Source: Scilla litardierei (lineage: Eukaryota; Streptophyta; Magnoliopsida; Asparagales; Asparagaceae). From it: DNA of 64,000 bases. A program made the translations under genes and the position numbers. Of the stretch, positions 1 through 11,109 are shown one piece after another (positions within the stretch are counted from its first letter, which is position 1; every line of letters begins with the position of its first letter). Where the stretch lies: positions 271,901,655 through 271,965,654 of the forward strand of contig CM061141.1 of the NCBI GenBank assembly GCA_030789695.1, written 5' to 3'. Under the pieces are notes generated by a model that was not told the DNA's origin, ran no database searches, and was given only the letters and a program-made list of their open reading frames with translations.

Positions 1-446
1 CAACTAGAAAGCCTCCTCCATCTATTTGGATGATTTTGCCATGGTCTTTAGAGAAACCATAAACCAACACAAAACTCGGATCGCCTTGGAGAGTGACGTC
101 CTTTCCCCTTCCTAATACTCCATCCTTAGCAGCTTCCAGTCGATTCTGGTGTCTCTCAAGGACTGTAGCCACATCATGCTCAAAATAATATCCGTGCTCC
201 CCATTTCCAATGGTAGGAAGTCATCTACAATCTGTACACCCTGGAGAATTAACACAAGCCCCCGACACACCCCTCTGCTATGCTCAACATTTCTTGTCCC
301 CATCATAACTCCAAAGCTCCCAGTGTCACTGAGCTATAGCCCCTGCTGGTCCACCACTCGATTAGAAATGAAATTGTGGGTGGTCCCACTATCAATCAAG
401 ACCGTGACGTACTGCTCTGCTATCCTCCCAACCAACTGTTGGTGAT
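1..446 (-). pseudogene. Ty3/gypsy protease (retropepsin) fragment
   Basis: Seen: the reverse strand encodes a typical gypsy aspartic-protease stretch. The active-site segment reads LIDSGTTHNFISN (near 405-370), then a stop codon, then VDDFLPLEMGSTDIILSMMWL and WLQSLRDTRIDWK, which matches the usual protease C-terminal part. A further stop follows, and the frame shifts before the first 110 bases. Known: this domain cleaves the Gag-Pol polyprotein in LTR retrotransposons. The window edge cuts it on one side. On the other side it stops abruptly at about 446, where unrelated DNA begins. A minus-strand gag piece of similar type lies at 5522-5760, so the two may be halves of one old element opened by later insertions; that link is inferred from order and strand only. 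Confidence 0.75.
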
Positions 447-1370
447 TACAACAATACCCTTAGGTTGGTTTTGATGATTAAGCAAATAATTAGTGTTACT
501 AATTGTGTTTTAAGTTGACTTGTGATTGTAGATTCTTAAAGTCAACAATGGTCAAACTTAGAGCTTATGAAGATTAGTGTTTTGAGTTGATGAATGTATA
601 TTATGAGTTGATACATGTATGGCTATAAGCTGGTATGATTACACCTGAATATGGATGAATATAGATTCATATGATTATCTACATGTATTGGTATTGATAT
701 GTGAATCTTGTGTGCTGATACACCTGTAAATGTTGGATGGATATTAAGGGACATATATGATTGTATGACTGGATATATAGGTGCATATGTTTATGTGTTA
801 ATGAATGGTAGCCTATGAGTAATGTGTATCATGGGATTCTGTAATTGATTGATCTCTAGGCCGTTTATAGATACGGCGTGATGTTTGTATTTGTGTAATG
901 TGGTAAATAGGTACATAGATATGGTGTGTTGTTTGTATGGATCCTTGTGTCACACTCAGGTATGAGTGGGCATGACTTCTGCGTATTAGAGTAGTGTTTT
1001 GATATATGTACATATGTAAGATGTAACGGTTGCATGTCTAAACTGTAAGCGGGTGCGCTTACAACTGTGTTTGAATAGATATAGTGAGTCTGGATGTATT
1101 GATGTTAAGGTGCAAGCCTTTATGTATGCCATGTGTGCGTGTGTTTGAAAGTGTGTATGGTAACATATGTGGTTGTATTTCTCAGGATAGCAGTGCATGT
1201 GTGTATATTTGAAATATTATACTTGTGTGTATTTGAACTAGTATAAGTGTTGGTATAAGAATGTGCTTTATCTATGTGATGGGGTAGAGTAACCCTATAT
1301 ATCTATTTCCCCTGAGTCATGTCCTAAGTTGAAAAGTTTGAGGACGAACTTTATTTTAAGGTGGGTAGAT
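447..1370 (+). mobile_element. 3' internal tail of a gypsy element, ending in a purine tract
   Basis: No open frame of note. The plus strand is rich in T and G with many TGTATG-like runs. The end (about 1331-1370) reads AAAAGTTTGAGGACGAACTT and then a TTTTAAGGTGGG purine tract. This is the familiar sequence between the end of pol and the 3' LTR in plant chromovirus-type gypsy elements. It abuts the LTR that starts at 1371, so the tract would act as polypurine tract. The 5' part of this element is missing. Confidence 0.5.
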
Positions 1371-4300
1371 TGTAATGCCCGTATGTGTAAACTACTGTTT
1401 GCGTGTGTGCATATGGTAATTTTGTTGTGTGGATAGTCATTTCCTGCATGTATGGCTATCAAGTGACTATGATATGCTTTGGATGTATAGGTGAATACAT
1501 GTGGTTGGATAGTAAATTGATATTTTTGTTAGCGTGCTATTAGTGTCTATTAACCGGATGAGCAATTTTAGTTGGTGAGTGTGTATAGTAAAATGGTATG
1601 TTTATGATACTTGGTGATACTGAGTTAGTTATTACTGAATGATATTAATATTTTTTGATGTTGATTATTATTCTTAGTGATCTTGTTATTAGAAGTGGTA
1701 TTAGTATTTTTGTCCTTGGTGATGTTGCTTAATATTTCACTACTATTGTGAAGGCCTTAGTTAATATTGGTAGCTAGAGTTGGGCTTGAATTATTGTTAG
1801 TTAATGTTGGTTGTGTTTTAACATTAACTAATAACCCCTCCTGGTTTGTTGCTGGCCGAGCTCCCCCATGGTGGCTAGGTCGAAATCTTTCAAGCAACGG
1901 AGAAAAAAAGAGAAGAAAGAAGAGGAAGAAGAGAAGAAGTAAAGCCTAACCCATCCTCTCCTTCTACCCTTCATCTTCTACAATTTCTCTCCTCCCCCAT
2001 GGCCGAAAATCCCCCCTTGCCTGGCCGAATTTGGTGCTACCGAAATTTCCAACCAAAAGAATGGGAAATGAGAAAGAGGAGGTGGGATCTTGAGGAGATT
2101 TGGGATCCATGTGGTTTGATGTGGACGCTAGGGCTTGGAGTTGAAGTTGGATTCTTGGTGGAGCTCTCAAGAAATTAATGGAGAGATTTGACTCTCCTTT
2201 GAGGTAGGAACTCCTCTCCATTTAGATTGTTAATCAAATTTCATCCAAGCTTGTAAGTATTCCTTTTATGAGATGAAGTAAATCAACATGCTATCAAATG
2301 ACAACTTGCTAATGGCTTTACATTGCTCCATGTTGTCTATGTTGTTATGTGGTTTCAAATTGATATTGGCTTCATATAGATTGTGTTGTTTCACTTGAAT
2401 TAGTGGGTTTGTCATTAGGCCCACCATGTGTTTGTTGAATGCTTGCATGAAGTCAAGAAGGGAATTAGAGAGAAATTCTTGCACATTTGGGCTATGGGAA
2501 CAATGTAGTGGTAGTAGGTTCATATGGGTGGAAGTGGGAAAGGTGGAAGTGGTAATGACACAAACCCAATAAGCTAAGCATGACCCAAATTGTAGATGCT
2601 AGTTTTATTTACAAATATCATTTCCCTTCATGCTATGAAGAATATTCAAAAGAGTTGATTGGGTTATGTTGCTAAGAGTTGGCAAGTGTGAGCCAAGAGA
2701 ATTGATTTAAGTTGTTCTTTTACTATTGGTTTATATGGTTCAATTGAACTCAATTGCCATGATTAGACTTCGAGTTGTTCTCGAATGCTTGTTTCACTAA
2801 CTTTGTGTAATTAACATTGTATGATGTGTTGGGTCAATTGTTGCTTCAATATCCAATTTTCATGTTGTTGGATTAATTGAAATTATGTGATGATTTTGCT
2901 TTAATACCCAATCTCCATGCGGTTGCTTTTATACCCAATAGTATGAGGTGTTGGATTAATTGTAATTAAAAGATGTCCAGAAATTATATTTAATTGAATA
3001 ATTGAATTGCTATTTGAGTTCCATTTTCATTGATTAAGTTGAATTGTTCTCATTTTTTTAAGGTTGGAAACTTAATTGTTCAAAATTTCCTTGTATAACG
3101 AAGTGTTGGAAGATTAATTATTTCAAACCCTCTTGAAATGTTGGAAGCTTAATTTTCATTTGCTTCAATAGACAAGTAAATTGCCCTTATGTTGGAAGTT
3201 GGAGGCTTTATCATTCAATTTGCCGTGTTTTATAATTCATACGAAAATGCTCTCTATTGGAAAGTTGGAAGCTTATTTGTTAGAAATTTTCCTTGTATGG
3301 AAGGGAGTGGGCAATATATGAAATGAAATGAGAGGGGAAATTGGCGGTGTGTTGTTGGATACACGTGGAATGTGGAATGAGGTGTTTTGATGTTATTAGG
3401 ACACGAACGGTGGAGTGCACGGGCATGGACAAAGTTGCCACGGTAGGAGGTGGGAGGAGTCGCTGTGGGCAACCTCTTGATACCATTAGGTGGCTCCATG
3501 TGATAATGGAGTAGTCACGATACACTTACACGCCAGCTCATTCATGGGATCCTATTGCATCGCATTGTTGTGTTTCATGCGCATCATGGCATCATTGAGC
3601 ATTACATGTGATTTGTGGTTATGTATGTGTGATTGTTACTTATAAGAATGGATGTTGCCATGGTTGCATTAGGTGCTTGAAATGGGTATAAGTTGGAAAG
3701 TGTGGTTTTTGGTGGTTGCTAGTATTTGGATTCAGGTTGATGTTGTGTTTCTCTTGTGAATTACAATTGGTACTATTGTGGTTGTGGTTGTTGTGCTGTT
3801 GTTAGGGGTAATGTGAATGCTATTAAAGTTAGTATTTTTAGGGTTGCTGTTGTTGGTGTCATGGTCATTATTGTTGTTTCCTTGATTGGATCTTTAACTA
3901 GTTTAGTAAGTTAGAAATGGTTGGGCTTGCTAATACATGTGTGTATGTAGCTCACTCGTAGTTGCTATAGGATTCCTACTTGTGTTTTTAAATGCTAATT
4001 TGGGGTTGTTATAGATTAGTAGCATTGATAGAATAAGTTGGTGTTTTGAATGTCATCTCCTACGTAAATTGCTAAAGATTGCATTTTAGGACAATCTCTT
4101 GTAGTTTAATTAGGTTGTAACTTTAAGGAAAACCATTGAGTCATACCTTAAAAGCTTCATCTTTGAGAATGCTATAATTAAGGTTGCAAATTTTAGGTTG
4201 GTATATTAAAAGAATGTTGAACACTTGATTTGCTCATCCAAGTTGCCATTCGTCATTATATTGAGATTAAGGATAAAGCTCTCCCTAACCAAGCTAGGCT

Positions 4301-5521
4301 TTAAACTAAGATTAGTTACTAGAGAAAGCCAAGATCCAATTCTTCATCATTAAAGACCATGCAAAGATACTAATGTTGCTAATGCTTGCATCAATATTCA
4401 CTCCCTTAAGTGATGCCTTGATTGATTCAATTTAAACTTACGCCACTTGGTCGTATTTATGAGATTGCATCATTGATAGTCAAATGTTGGCTTATGGAGA
4501 TTGTTGACTTTTAAAGAACACGTGTCTAGCTTACATGTAATTGGTTGGTTGCATTTTATGGGATTCCAATCTTAAAGTGAACATTGGTTGCCTTATAAAA
4601 TTGGGTTGAGTTAGTCAACTTTTAATTAAACCAAAGTTGTATTAATCCGAGGAAATGCTTAAGGCAAGTTGTATCGTAAAAGGTTAACTTGTTGTATTTC
4701 CCTCCCCTAATACCATGTGAATGCTTACGCTATTAATGCAACATGTCATTATGTAGCAAGTTACTTTATAGTTGCCACTACAATTTTGCTTATAGTTTAT
4801 CTCTATGTCATTTCGTAAGTGCCATGTAAAACCACTCTTTGTTGCTTTATGTTGCCTCATGTTTCATTCTATAACATTATGTTATGCCACTTGTTGTAGG
4901 TTGTATTAAATAATATGTCATCTCGTAGTCGCATTTGTCATTGAATAATACACAATTTGGCTATTCCCCTCCTTGAAGCTTTATGTTTAGTCTCATGTTC
5001 TCATTCCATAATGTTATGAAATGCTACTTAGTGTTACTTGCTTCCCTCCATTGAAATATGTTACATGGTAGTCACTTTTATGTATTGAAAAATAATCTAT
5101 ATGGAGATGGGTATTCCTACTGGGTCACGCGATGACGTGCCCCGTTGATATTTTTCAGGTGTTGGATCTTGGAGTCAGAGGCCCGCGAGCACAGTTAGTT
5201 GGATTTGAGAGTGGGGGTGAATGTGAGAGAGATTTGGAGTGTGTTATTGTACTTGGGTGAGTTTGGGTTATGCATTGTACATGGGATTTGTAATTGATAT
5301 TGTAATTGAATAGCTTATATGTATGTTATACTGGTGTTTTGAGTTGGTGGCTCTTTTATGTTTCTCTGATGTCTGGAATGCTACATGCACTATCCCAGCA
5401 GTGCGCAGTGGGCCTGCTTGAGTTTTGAAAGTTTGTACTTCTCCTCCGTAGCACCCGCCTTTTCGGGAATACCTGATACGGATTCGTACTTATCGGGTAT
5501 CCCGGGGAGCGAGGTGTTACA
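1371..5521 (+). repeat. Long gypsy LTR (4.15 kb), 3' LTR of a truncated element
   Basis: It starts TGTAATGCCC, right after a purine tract, and ends GAGGTGTTACA, so the termini form the inverted repeat TGTAA/TTACA. The last 60 bases (CACCCGCC..., CCCGGGGAGCGAGGTGTTACA) resemble the ends of Tekay/Del-type LTRs. The inside is AT-rich, with repeated phrases such as TTGGAAG and TTAATTG, and has no credible coding frame. Flanking bases do not form a target-site duplication (GTAGAT before, AGTAG after), as expected if the 5' half of the element was lost. This accounts for the gene-free stretch. Confidence 0.65.
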
Positions 5522-5760
5522 AGTAGCCCTCTAGGTCTTTGGATGCGTAACTACGCATATACACTTGGTTTGAGTCCCTTCATGAAACACAATTCTACAT
5601 GGACTCCTCTGGTAGCTCCCAAACTCGGCCTGATAGCATCACGAATTTCTTAATATACTCCTGGACACTCCCCTCTTGCCTTAGAGCAAAAGGCTGCTCA
5701 TGAATGTCTCCTCCATGAGTGTCTCAAATCTGTTTATCAGTCACTCCTTAAAGTCCTCCA
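5522..5760 (-). pseudogene. Ty3/gypsy gag fragment
   Basis: Read on the minus strand it gives a gag-domain motif: MEDFKE, a stop, LINRFETLMEE, a frameshift, then EQPFALRQEGSVQEYIKKF and VMLSGRVWELPEE. The block (L)RQ.GSV.EY...F..L is the usual centre of the Retrotrans_gag domain. It has at least two in-frame stops and one frameshift, so it is dead. It is cut at 5760 by the Copia LTR and at 5522 by the long gypsy LTR. Confidence 0.7.
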
Positions 5761-6207
5761 TGTTAGGTATTGGTGTTTCATACCAATAGTATTTTGATGA
5801 TGATCACAACATTATGTTGTTGCTAATGTCTCTCATGTTTTAGTCTCATAATTGACAAATGAAGAATATTATTTTTGGAGACTAAATGCTTGGTGCAAGG
5901 ATGGACATCAAGTGGAGCAATGCCAAAGCTTGGACTCAAGGGGTGCCAATGCTTAGAGATGATGGGGAGCATCAAGGCATCAAGGATTGAAGCCATAGAA
6001 TCTAAGGAAAGCAATGTAATCCATGTAATATTTCATTTATTGCTTTTCTCTTTTTGGGTCTAGTTTTAATATAATGCCTTTATAGATGGACTAACTCATA
6101 CATGCATATGCATTCTCCATCATTAGAGAGCCTTAAGATTATCATAGAAACCATCCTAATAGGTTCACCTTGCCTTAAACTCAAACTGGAGTTTTTGGCT
6201 CTCCAAC

Positions 6208-6725
6208 ATGCGACTGATGAAGGAAAGACATGCAACTGGGTGATTCCAGGAGCCTGGCCAGCCTTTTACAGTCGGCTGTTGTGCACAAGCTCAAGTCATA
6301 ATTCTTGACTCATTCTTGAGCTCACTAGAACAGGCGACTGAAGTACAAAATATAGGCACATGTCTTCCATCAGGTGCATGTATATTGTTTTACAGTCGTT
6401 TGTATGCCAAAGTGCGTACCTTGCATTTTTGGGCATATATCCACCTTGTTGACAGCGGATTGATTCATAGCTTACAGTCGCATGTATATCCATAGGCGCC
6501 TGTACTTTGGTCATCAGTCGTCTGTATACACAAAGTGCGTAAGTTGCATTTCTCAGCTTCATTTCCATCCCTGCAGGTGACGACTGACGAAGGATATTCA
6601 TGCGCATGTCCTTTATACAGGCGCATGTGTAGTCTTCTACAGTCGCATGTCCTGGCTCTGATTATAGCCGTTAGGAATTTTATAGCCATTGACCAGTCGA
6701 CTGTCTGTTGTTCATCGGTCGACTG
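6208..6725 (+). promoter_or_regulatory. CAGTCG repeat cluster in Copia U3
   Basis: At least ten copies of CAGTCG or its complement CGACTG lie in about 520 bp just upstream of the TATA-like box. Many are followed by CATGT, TCTGTA or TGTTG, and two are the full palindrome CAGTCGACTG or GGTCGACTGT. Repeated short palindromic sites in U3 usually are transcription-factor sites. The binding protein is unknown. Confidence 0.45.
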
Positions 6726-6810
6726 TCTGTGCCGTAAATTGCCAGAATCTAGCCGTTGCAGATTTATTCTTTTTGGCTTTTTTGCTTGGGTTTGAGGGTT
6801 CCTTTGGGCT

Positions 6811-6822
6811 TCCTATATTTAG
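6811..6822 (+). promoter_or_regulatory. TATA-like box of the Copia LTR
   Basis: TCCTATATTTAG lies downstream of the U3 repeats and about 275 bp before the hairpin array. Transcription would start near 6840. No start site is proven. Confidence 0.45.
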
Positions 6823-7086
6823 GAGAGGGATGAGTTCATTAGAACTTCTTGGAACTATTGAAGATCATTTGAGAATCATTAAGCCACTCTCAAACTCTCT
6901 CATTTCCCTTACATGATCATTTCTCTCTTCATGCATTGAAGCTTAGCTCAAGGAAAATCATCCAAGTGCAATCAAGCTAAATCCCAATCATTTGGTTATC
7001 CTCTTCCATGCCTTCATCTTCATATGAGTAAGTTCATCTCAAGGCATATGTAAGAGTCTTTTTTTTTCATTTCTTTTCTTGAAACC

Positions 7087-7325
7087 CTAATTCTCTTTGT
7101 GGGAATTAGATACTCTCTTTGTGGGAGTTACTCTCTTTGTGGGAGTTTGGTGTCCTAGTGTAGGACTAACCTTAATTCTCTGTGTGGGAGTTAGTAATTC
7201 TCTGTGTGTGAATTTGACCCTTATGTAGGATTGGTTGTGTTCTTGCGTAGGACAAAATCCTCTGTGTGAGGTATCTCTTTGTGGGATTGTATTCACTACC
7301 TTGTGTATGTAGGATTATAGTGAAT
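7087..7325 (+). other. Array of about ten leader hairpins sharing a TCTTTGTGG-like loop
   Basis: Successive short inverted repeats enclose nearly the same loop. Stems (left/right) are CTAATTC/GAATTAG at 7087-7109, ACTC/GAGT at 7112-7128, ACTC/GAGT at 7130-7146, TTAATTC/GAGTTAG (two G-U pairs) at 7172-7194 and AATTC/GAATT at 7196-7214, all with a 9-base loop TCTTTGTGG, TCTGTGTGG or TCTGTGTGT; ATC/GAT at 7273-7287 has the same loop. Interleaved are shorter-loop hairpins: GTCCT/AGGAC at 7152-7166, TGTTCT/AGGACA at 7238-7254, CCTC/GAGG at 7259-7271. The array closes with ATTCACTA/TAGTGAAT (7291-7325), which encloses CCT/AGG. Sense strand, downstream of the TATA-like box. Confidence 0.65.
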
Positions 7326-7534
7326 ATTTGGTGTGCTGGACGTACCCAAGCTTGGAAAACCAGGGTAAAATCTTGTGTTTGCGTTTGGATTGATTGTGTT
7401 CATTAATTCCTCTTGAATTTATCATTCCGCATTTGCAAGTTAAATTTTAATTGCACAATTTATTGCCATTACTTTATTCACTCCTCCTCCAGAGTGTTTG
7501 TTGTTAGTATTGCAAGGTAGACGGTTCTTACAAT

Positions 7535-7546
7535 TGGTATCAAAGC
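7535..7546 (+). other. Primer-binding site (initiator tRNA-Met)
   Basis: TGGTATCAAAGC lies two bases after the LTR end. It matches the usual TGGTATCAGAGC site for initiator Met tRNA with one change. It fixes the LTR boundary and the plus orientation. Confidence 0.85.
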
Positions 7547-7568
7547 GAGGTTCTAGCATACAATAACG

Positions 7569-9400
7569 ATGGCATTCAACGCTATATCCGCATCTCATGA
7601 AGAAGGTCTATTAACCGTACGACCCCCGCTCTTCAACGGAACCAACTATCCAAGTTGAAAGATTAAGATGATGATCTACTTGGAGGGTCAAGACCTATGG
7701 GACATCACAGAGTCGCCATTTGAGAAGCCTACTACACCCGCGACTTCAAGGACAAAAGCAGAGAAGGACTGAATCAAATTCAATGCGAGGGCAATGAATG
7801 CATTACATTGCGCCCTCACTTCAAATGAGTTCAACTGCATCTCCAATTGCAAACGGCCAACGAAATTTGGCATACATTAGAGATTTCTCATGAAGGGACT
7901 TCGAAGGTAAAGAAATCTAAACAATGCGTATTTAGATCTAAATATAATTTATCTAAGATGCTGGAAGATGAAAACATCTCAGAATGTTCACAAGGTTCAC
8001 AGAAATTATGAACGCTTTGGAAGGACTTAGGAAAGTGATTTTCCAAGAGGATCGAGTGGAGAAGATCATTGACTCGCTTACATCTCAATGAGAGTCAAAG
8101 GCCACCGGTATTTTGGAGTATAACGACATGTACAAATACACCGTTGAGGAGTGCATTGAAAATCTCATGGCATATGAGGTGAAGCTTCAACATAAGAAAG
8201 AGATTCAACCAACGAAGCTCGAGAAGCCGGAGAAGCAAAAGGGGGTTGCATTCCATGCCGAGAAGGAGCCAATCGAGTGGAGAAAGAAATTCCATCGAGA
8301 AGCCTCGAGTGAAGATGATGGAGAAGATGCTAGCAATGATGATTTCATCGAGCTTGTCAAGCAATTCAAGGCATTCCTCAATGGCAAGCAAGTTAACTCT
8401 TTGTCAAAGTTTGCCTCCAATTCTAAGAAGATTCCTACTTGTTACAGTTGCAGTTGTAAAGGTCATCGCTCTACCGAATGCCCTTCTAACCACTCCAAAG
8501 ATTACTACAAAGGAAAATGGAAGAAACATTGGAAAGGCAAGTCCAAATTCAAGAACCAAAAGAAGGGACTTGTCGGCATATTCGATGACTCGGATGAGGA
8601 CTCATCAAGTGACGAAGAAGATGAAGGCAAGGAGCAAGCCCACATGTGCTTTATGGCAAAAGGGGAAGAGTCTTCGTCAAGCTCTAGCGAGGAGGAAAGC
8701 GATGGTGAAGAAGAGGAGGAGTCAAAGCTACCTTATGAGGAGCTTGAGTATCGTTACAATGTGGCATCCAATATGGCAAGTGCATTGACTCATATGCCAA
8801 ATTGAAAGCAAAATTTAAGAATGCTTTGAGTAGGGGGCATGCTTTAGAATCTTCTAGTGTAAACAATAATGATATGTATATTTGTGACACTAGTGAGAGA
8901 GACACACTTCTCTTTTAAGTTAAGGAATTGAGTATTTCTAATGATAAATTAGTAGCTCAAAACCTTAGCTTAGAATCTCGCATTCAACAACATACGTCAA
9001 AGTGCGAAGAGGAATCCCAAAAGATTATAAGCTTTGTTCATGCTAGGGATTCACTCTACGGTTTGCTTGAAAAAACATCTGGTAAACCATAGAGGAGGTT
9101 TGGGATACACTCCAAAGGTGGTTACCAAACACACCTCTAATTGTTCTTATGGTGCAAATATAAGAAATTTTGCAAAAGAACCTAAGAAGAATCATCATGC
9201 CTTCTTGTATAACAATAACACCAACAAGAAGCATGTAAATCACAAGGCGGTGAGGAAAAATGAAATTCCTTCATTTTTTTGCTAAGAAGCAAAATCCTCA
9301 CTTAATGCATGCTAAGAAAATATTTTCTACACCTAAGCATGCCACATCCACCCCTCTTGTAACCCGCAACCATTGCCTAGGAAATCCTTGAGTTTATGGA
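7569..9400 (+). pseudogene. SIRE/Maximus-type Copia gag, degenerate
   Basis: The first ATG after the primer site is at 7569 (MAFNAISAS). The start region reads RPPLFNGTNY, the usual N-terminal motif of SIRE-type gag, followed by FNARAMNALHCAL. Two Trp codons have become TGA near 7655 and 7768, and frameshifts follow. The best-preserved part is 8113-8805 (230 codons): a Lys/Glu-rich stretch, a zinc knuckle CYSCSCKGHRSTEC (C-X2-C-X4-H-X4-C, about 8440-8485), a basic segment, then an acidic Ser/Glu tract. From 8806 to about 9400 a coiled-coil-like remnant continues in broken frames. Known: gag forms the virus-like particle and the knuckle binds RNA. No protease, integrase or reverse transcriptase follows, so the 3' part of the element is missing. 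Confidence 0.8.
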
Positions 9401-9521
9401 TTTTCACTAGGTGTAGTGTGCAAGAGAGGGATAATTACATCAACTCTTTAGTTAGGAATGTGATCACCTTATGTGATTACATTAGGAAATGAAACTCATC
9501 TTGGGTTTGGTTTTCTAATGT
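9401..9521. other. Junction between two truncated retroelements
   Basis: AT-rich DNA between the last recognisable Copia remnant and the minus-strand gypsy fragment. No feature is visible. Confidence 0.3.
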
Positions 9522-9964
9522 TTAGTTCTCAGACATATGCATATTGCCAAGGGGGCGGCCTCGTCGACCTTCTCCGTCTCCAACACGACTCCCCAGGGGC
9601 AGTCGATCCCCTGGGGTTGTGGTCGGTCGATGCCCCCCTTTGGTGTTGTCCTCCGCTTCCACGGACTTCAAGTCCGCATATGATAGAATCCCTTCTCTGA
9701 CATCCTGGACTTTCTCCTTGCCTTTATCCAAAAATTTCTCCTTGTTTTCAAGATCAGTGTTGTAATTCAGATTTGGGTTCTTCAATGTTGTTACTGTTGT
9801 TGGGTTTGCGCGATAGAGTCAAAATTCACGTTCATCCTTGTTTCTAATGCCTTCACGCCAGATCCGATTGCAGATCTCATTTCCTCCATTGATTGCATCA
9901 ATCCTCCAACTTCGGCATCTACTTTCTCCTCCAAAAGTTCTACTTTCTTTGAAACCGCCGCCAT
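9522..9964 (-). pseudogene. N-terminal gag of a small gypsy element
   Basis: The minus strand starts at ATG 9964 and reads MAAVSKKVELLEEKVDAEV and on through a coiled-coil-like stretch (GGLMQSMEEM, VKALETRM), to a stop at 9791. After a one-frame shift, 9785-9522 continues with a Lys/Asp-rich stretch and GEGRRGRPLG. Such coiled coils (KKVE.LE...) start the gag of many plant chromovirus-type elements. It lies just after a primer-binding site and an LTR on the same strand. The rest of the element is absent, cut off near 9541 or 9522. Confidence 0.6.
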
Positions 9965-9978
9965 GGATCGTAGAGGTC

Positions 9979-9990
9979 TGATACCCAATT
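9979..9990 (-). other. Primer-binding site (initiator tRNA-Met), minus strand
   Basis: On the minus strand the bases next to the LTR read AATTGGGTATCAGACC. This matches TGGTATCAGAGC with one extra G and one change. It lies directly inside the LTR end at 9991. Confidence 0.65.
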
Positions 9991-10362
9991 TGATGTGATC
10001 CGCACGAAGAAATTGTATAAAAATTAGGGTTTGTGGAGTATAAGTGGAAAGATAGGATCTTTATAGATCAAAAAGAGAACTACAAAAGATAGTTGACCTC
10101 CTTTGAGAGGAGGCCGCTCTCCTAGCTTTGTATTATATATCAAAGCCTAAATCTCCCAAGAATAGGATTCTAATCAACTCCTTGAAAGTTCCTTCACAAT
10201 AATCAACATGACTCACCCAAACTCTGGCTGTCACCTAATAAAACATGAATCATTTCGAATTTCCAGAAATTATGAAGTTACCCATAATGACCAAAAATGA
10301 CGAAAATGCCCCTGGCAGAAGCCGCGCACCCCCTGCGCCTCAGGCAGGTGAAGTCCACATCA
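9991..10362 (-). repeat. 5' LTR of the small minus-strand gypsy element (372 bp)
   Basis: On the minus strand it begins TGATGTGGAC and ends GGATCACATCA, so the ends form the inverted repeat TGATGTG/CACATCA. It is followed by the primer-binding site and gag start. The short length is unusual for gypsy and closer to small LTR families. No second copy is in the window. Confidence 0.7.
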
Positions 10363-11109
10363 GATCTGCATGCTACAAATTGTAGTTTTGAGTTCGGATG
10401 GAGGTGAAGATGCTACATTGTTCTGAAATCGGTTATCTAATGCAACATGGTGATCCAGAAATTTGCATTGAGCTTATCGTGACCGTACTAAACAGTAAAT
10501 GGTCTTGCTTCTAATGAGAGAATTTTGAAATATAGCTAGGCACCGAAGAATTCTGTAGGCTTGTGGATCTTGCATCTGATGTTTTTTTCTGCGATGATCC
10601 ACTTAACAACCTAGGGAGACCATATAAACAAATATAACACCAACTTTCAGAATGGACGAGACATTTCGGTAGGTAGACCCATCTGGCTTCGAAATCGAAG
10701 GATTCAAAACTCTGTTAAATGACTACAGATCAATGAGATCATAAGAGACCCGCTCAGGATACTGCATGACCAATCCAATTCAATCATTCACACACAAACT
10801 CAAACACCAACTTTTCAAAACAACCAGATCTCTTTACTATTCTGATCCTTTTTCTCAAAGGGATCAAAGGGACAAAATAATAATAATACGAAATTAGCCT
10901 CATTTTGCCAATTCTCCAGTAGCACACTAAACTCAACTTTTCACATAACTAAACCATCTCAATTAACTGGGAAGGATGGATGCTACAAAGTAAGAACCAT
11001 AGAATTGGTCCCCCCCATCCCTCTGTTTTGACACCATAATAAACAAGCCATGCATGTAATAAAAACGAAAACCGAATGATGATGATAAACTCTCCCCCCA
11101 ACCCTGTTA
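10363..11109 (-). other. Downstream flank / probable 3' UTR of the BEH4-like gene
   Basis: It holds no credible coding frame. It lies immediately after the stop codon of the transcription-factor gene on its strand, so the part near 11109 should be 3' UTR. No canonical AATAAA could be picked on the minus strand, and the end of the transcript is unknown. The far end (10362) is the LTR of the small gypsy element. Confidence 0.45.

Larger units (their letters stand above)
5761..7532 (+). repeat. 5' LTR of a SIRE/Maximus-type Copia element
   Basis: Termini TGTTAG...CTTACA form a short inverted repeat, and the LTR is followed two bases later by a primer-binding site. Length is 1772 bp. It has three zones: an upstream part with many CAGTCG/CGACTG repeats (about 6208-6725), a TATA-like box near 6812, and a downstream part with an array of CTCTTTGTGGGAGT-type hairpins (7087-7325). 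It inserted into the minus-strand gag piece that ends at 5760. The family call rests on the gag that follows. No second LTR copy is in the window. Confidence 0.8.

Noticed and set aside
1371..5521. Solo LTR with target-site duplication
   Set aside because: The flanks do not match, and a purine tract with pol-end-like sequence precedes it, so it is better read as the 3' LTR of a truncated element.
5875..6063. Short frames of 60-100 codons in the Copia LTR and in the AT-rich segments 447-5521 and 58-9500
   Set aside because: Length and composition as expected by chance; no start context, domain or conservation.
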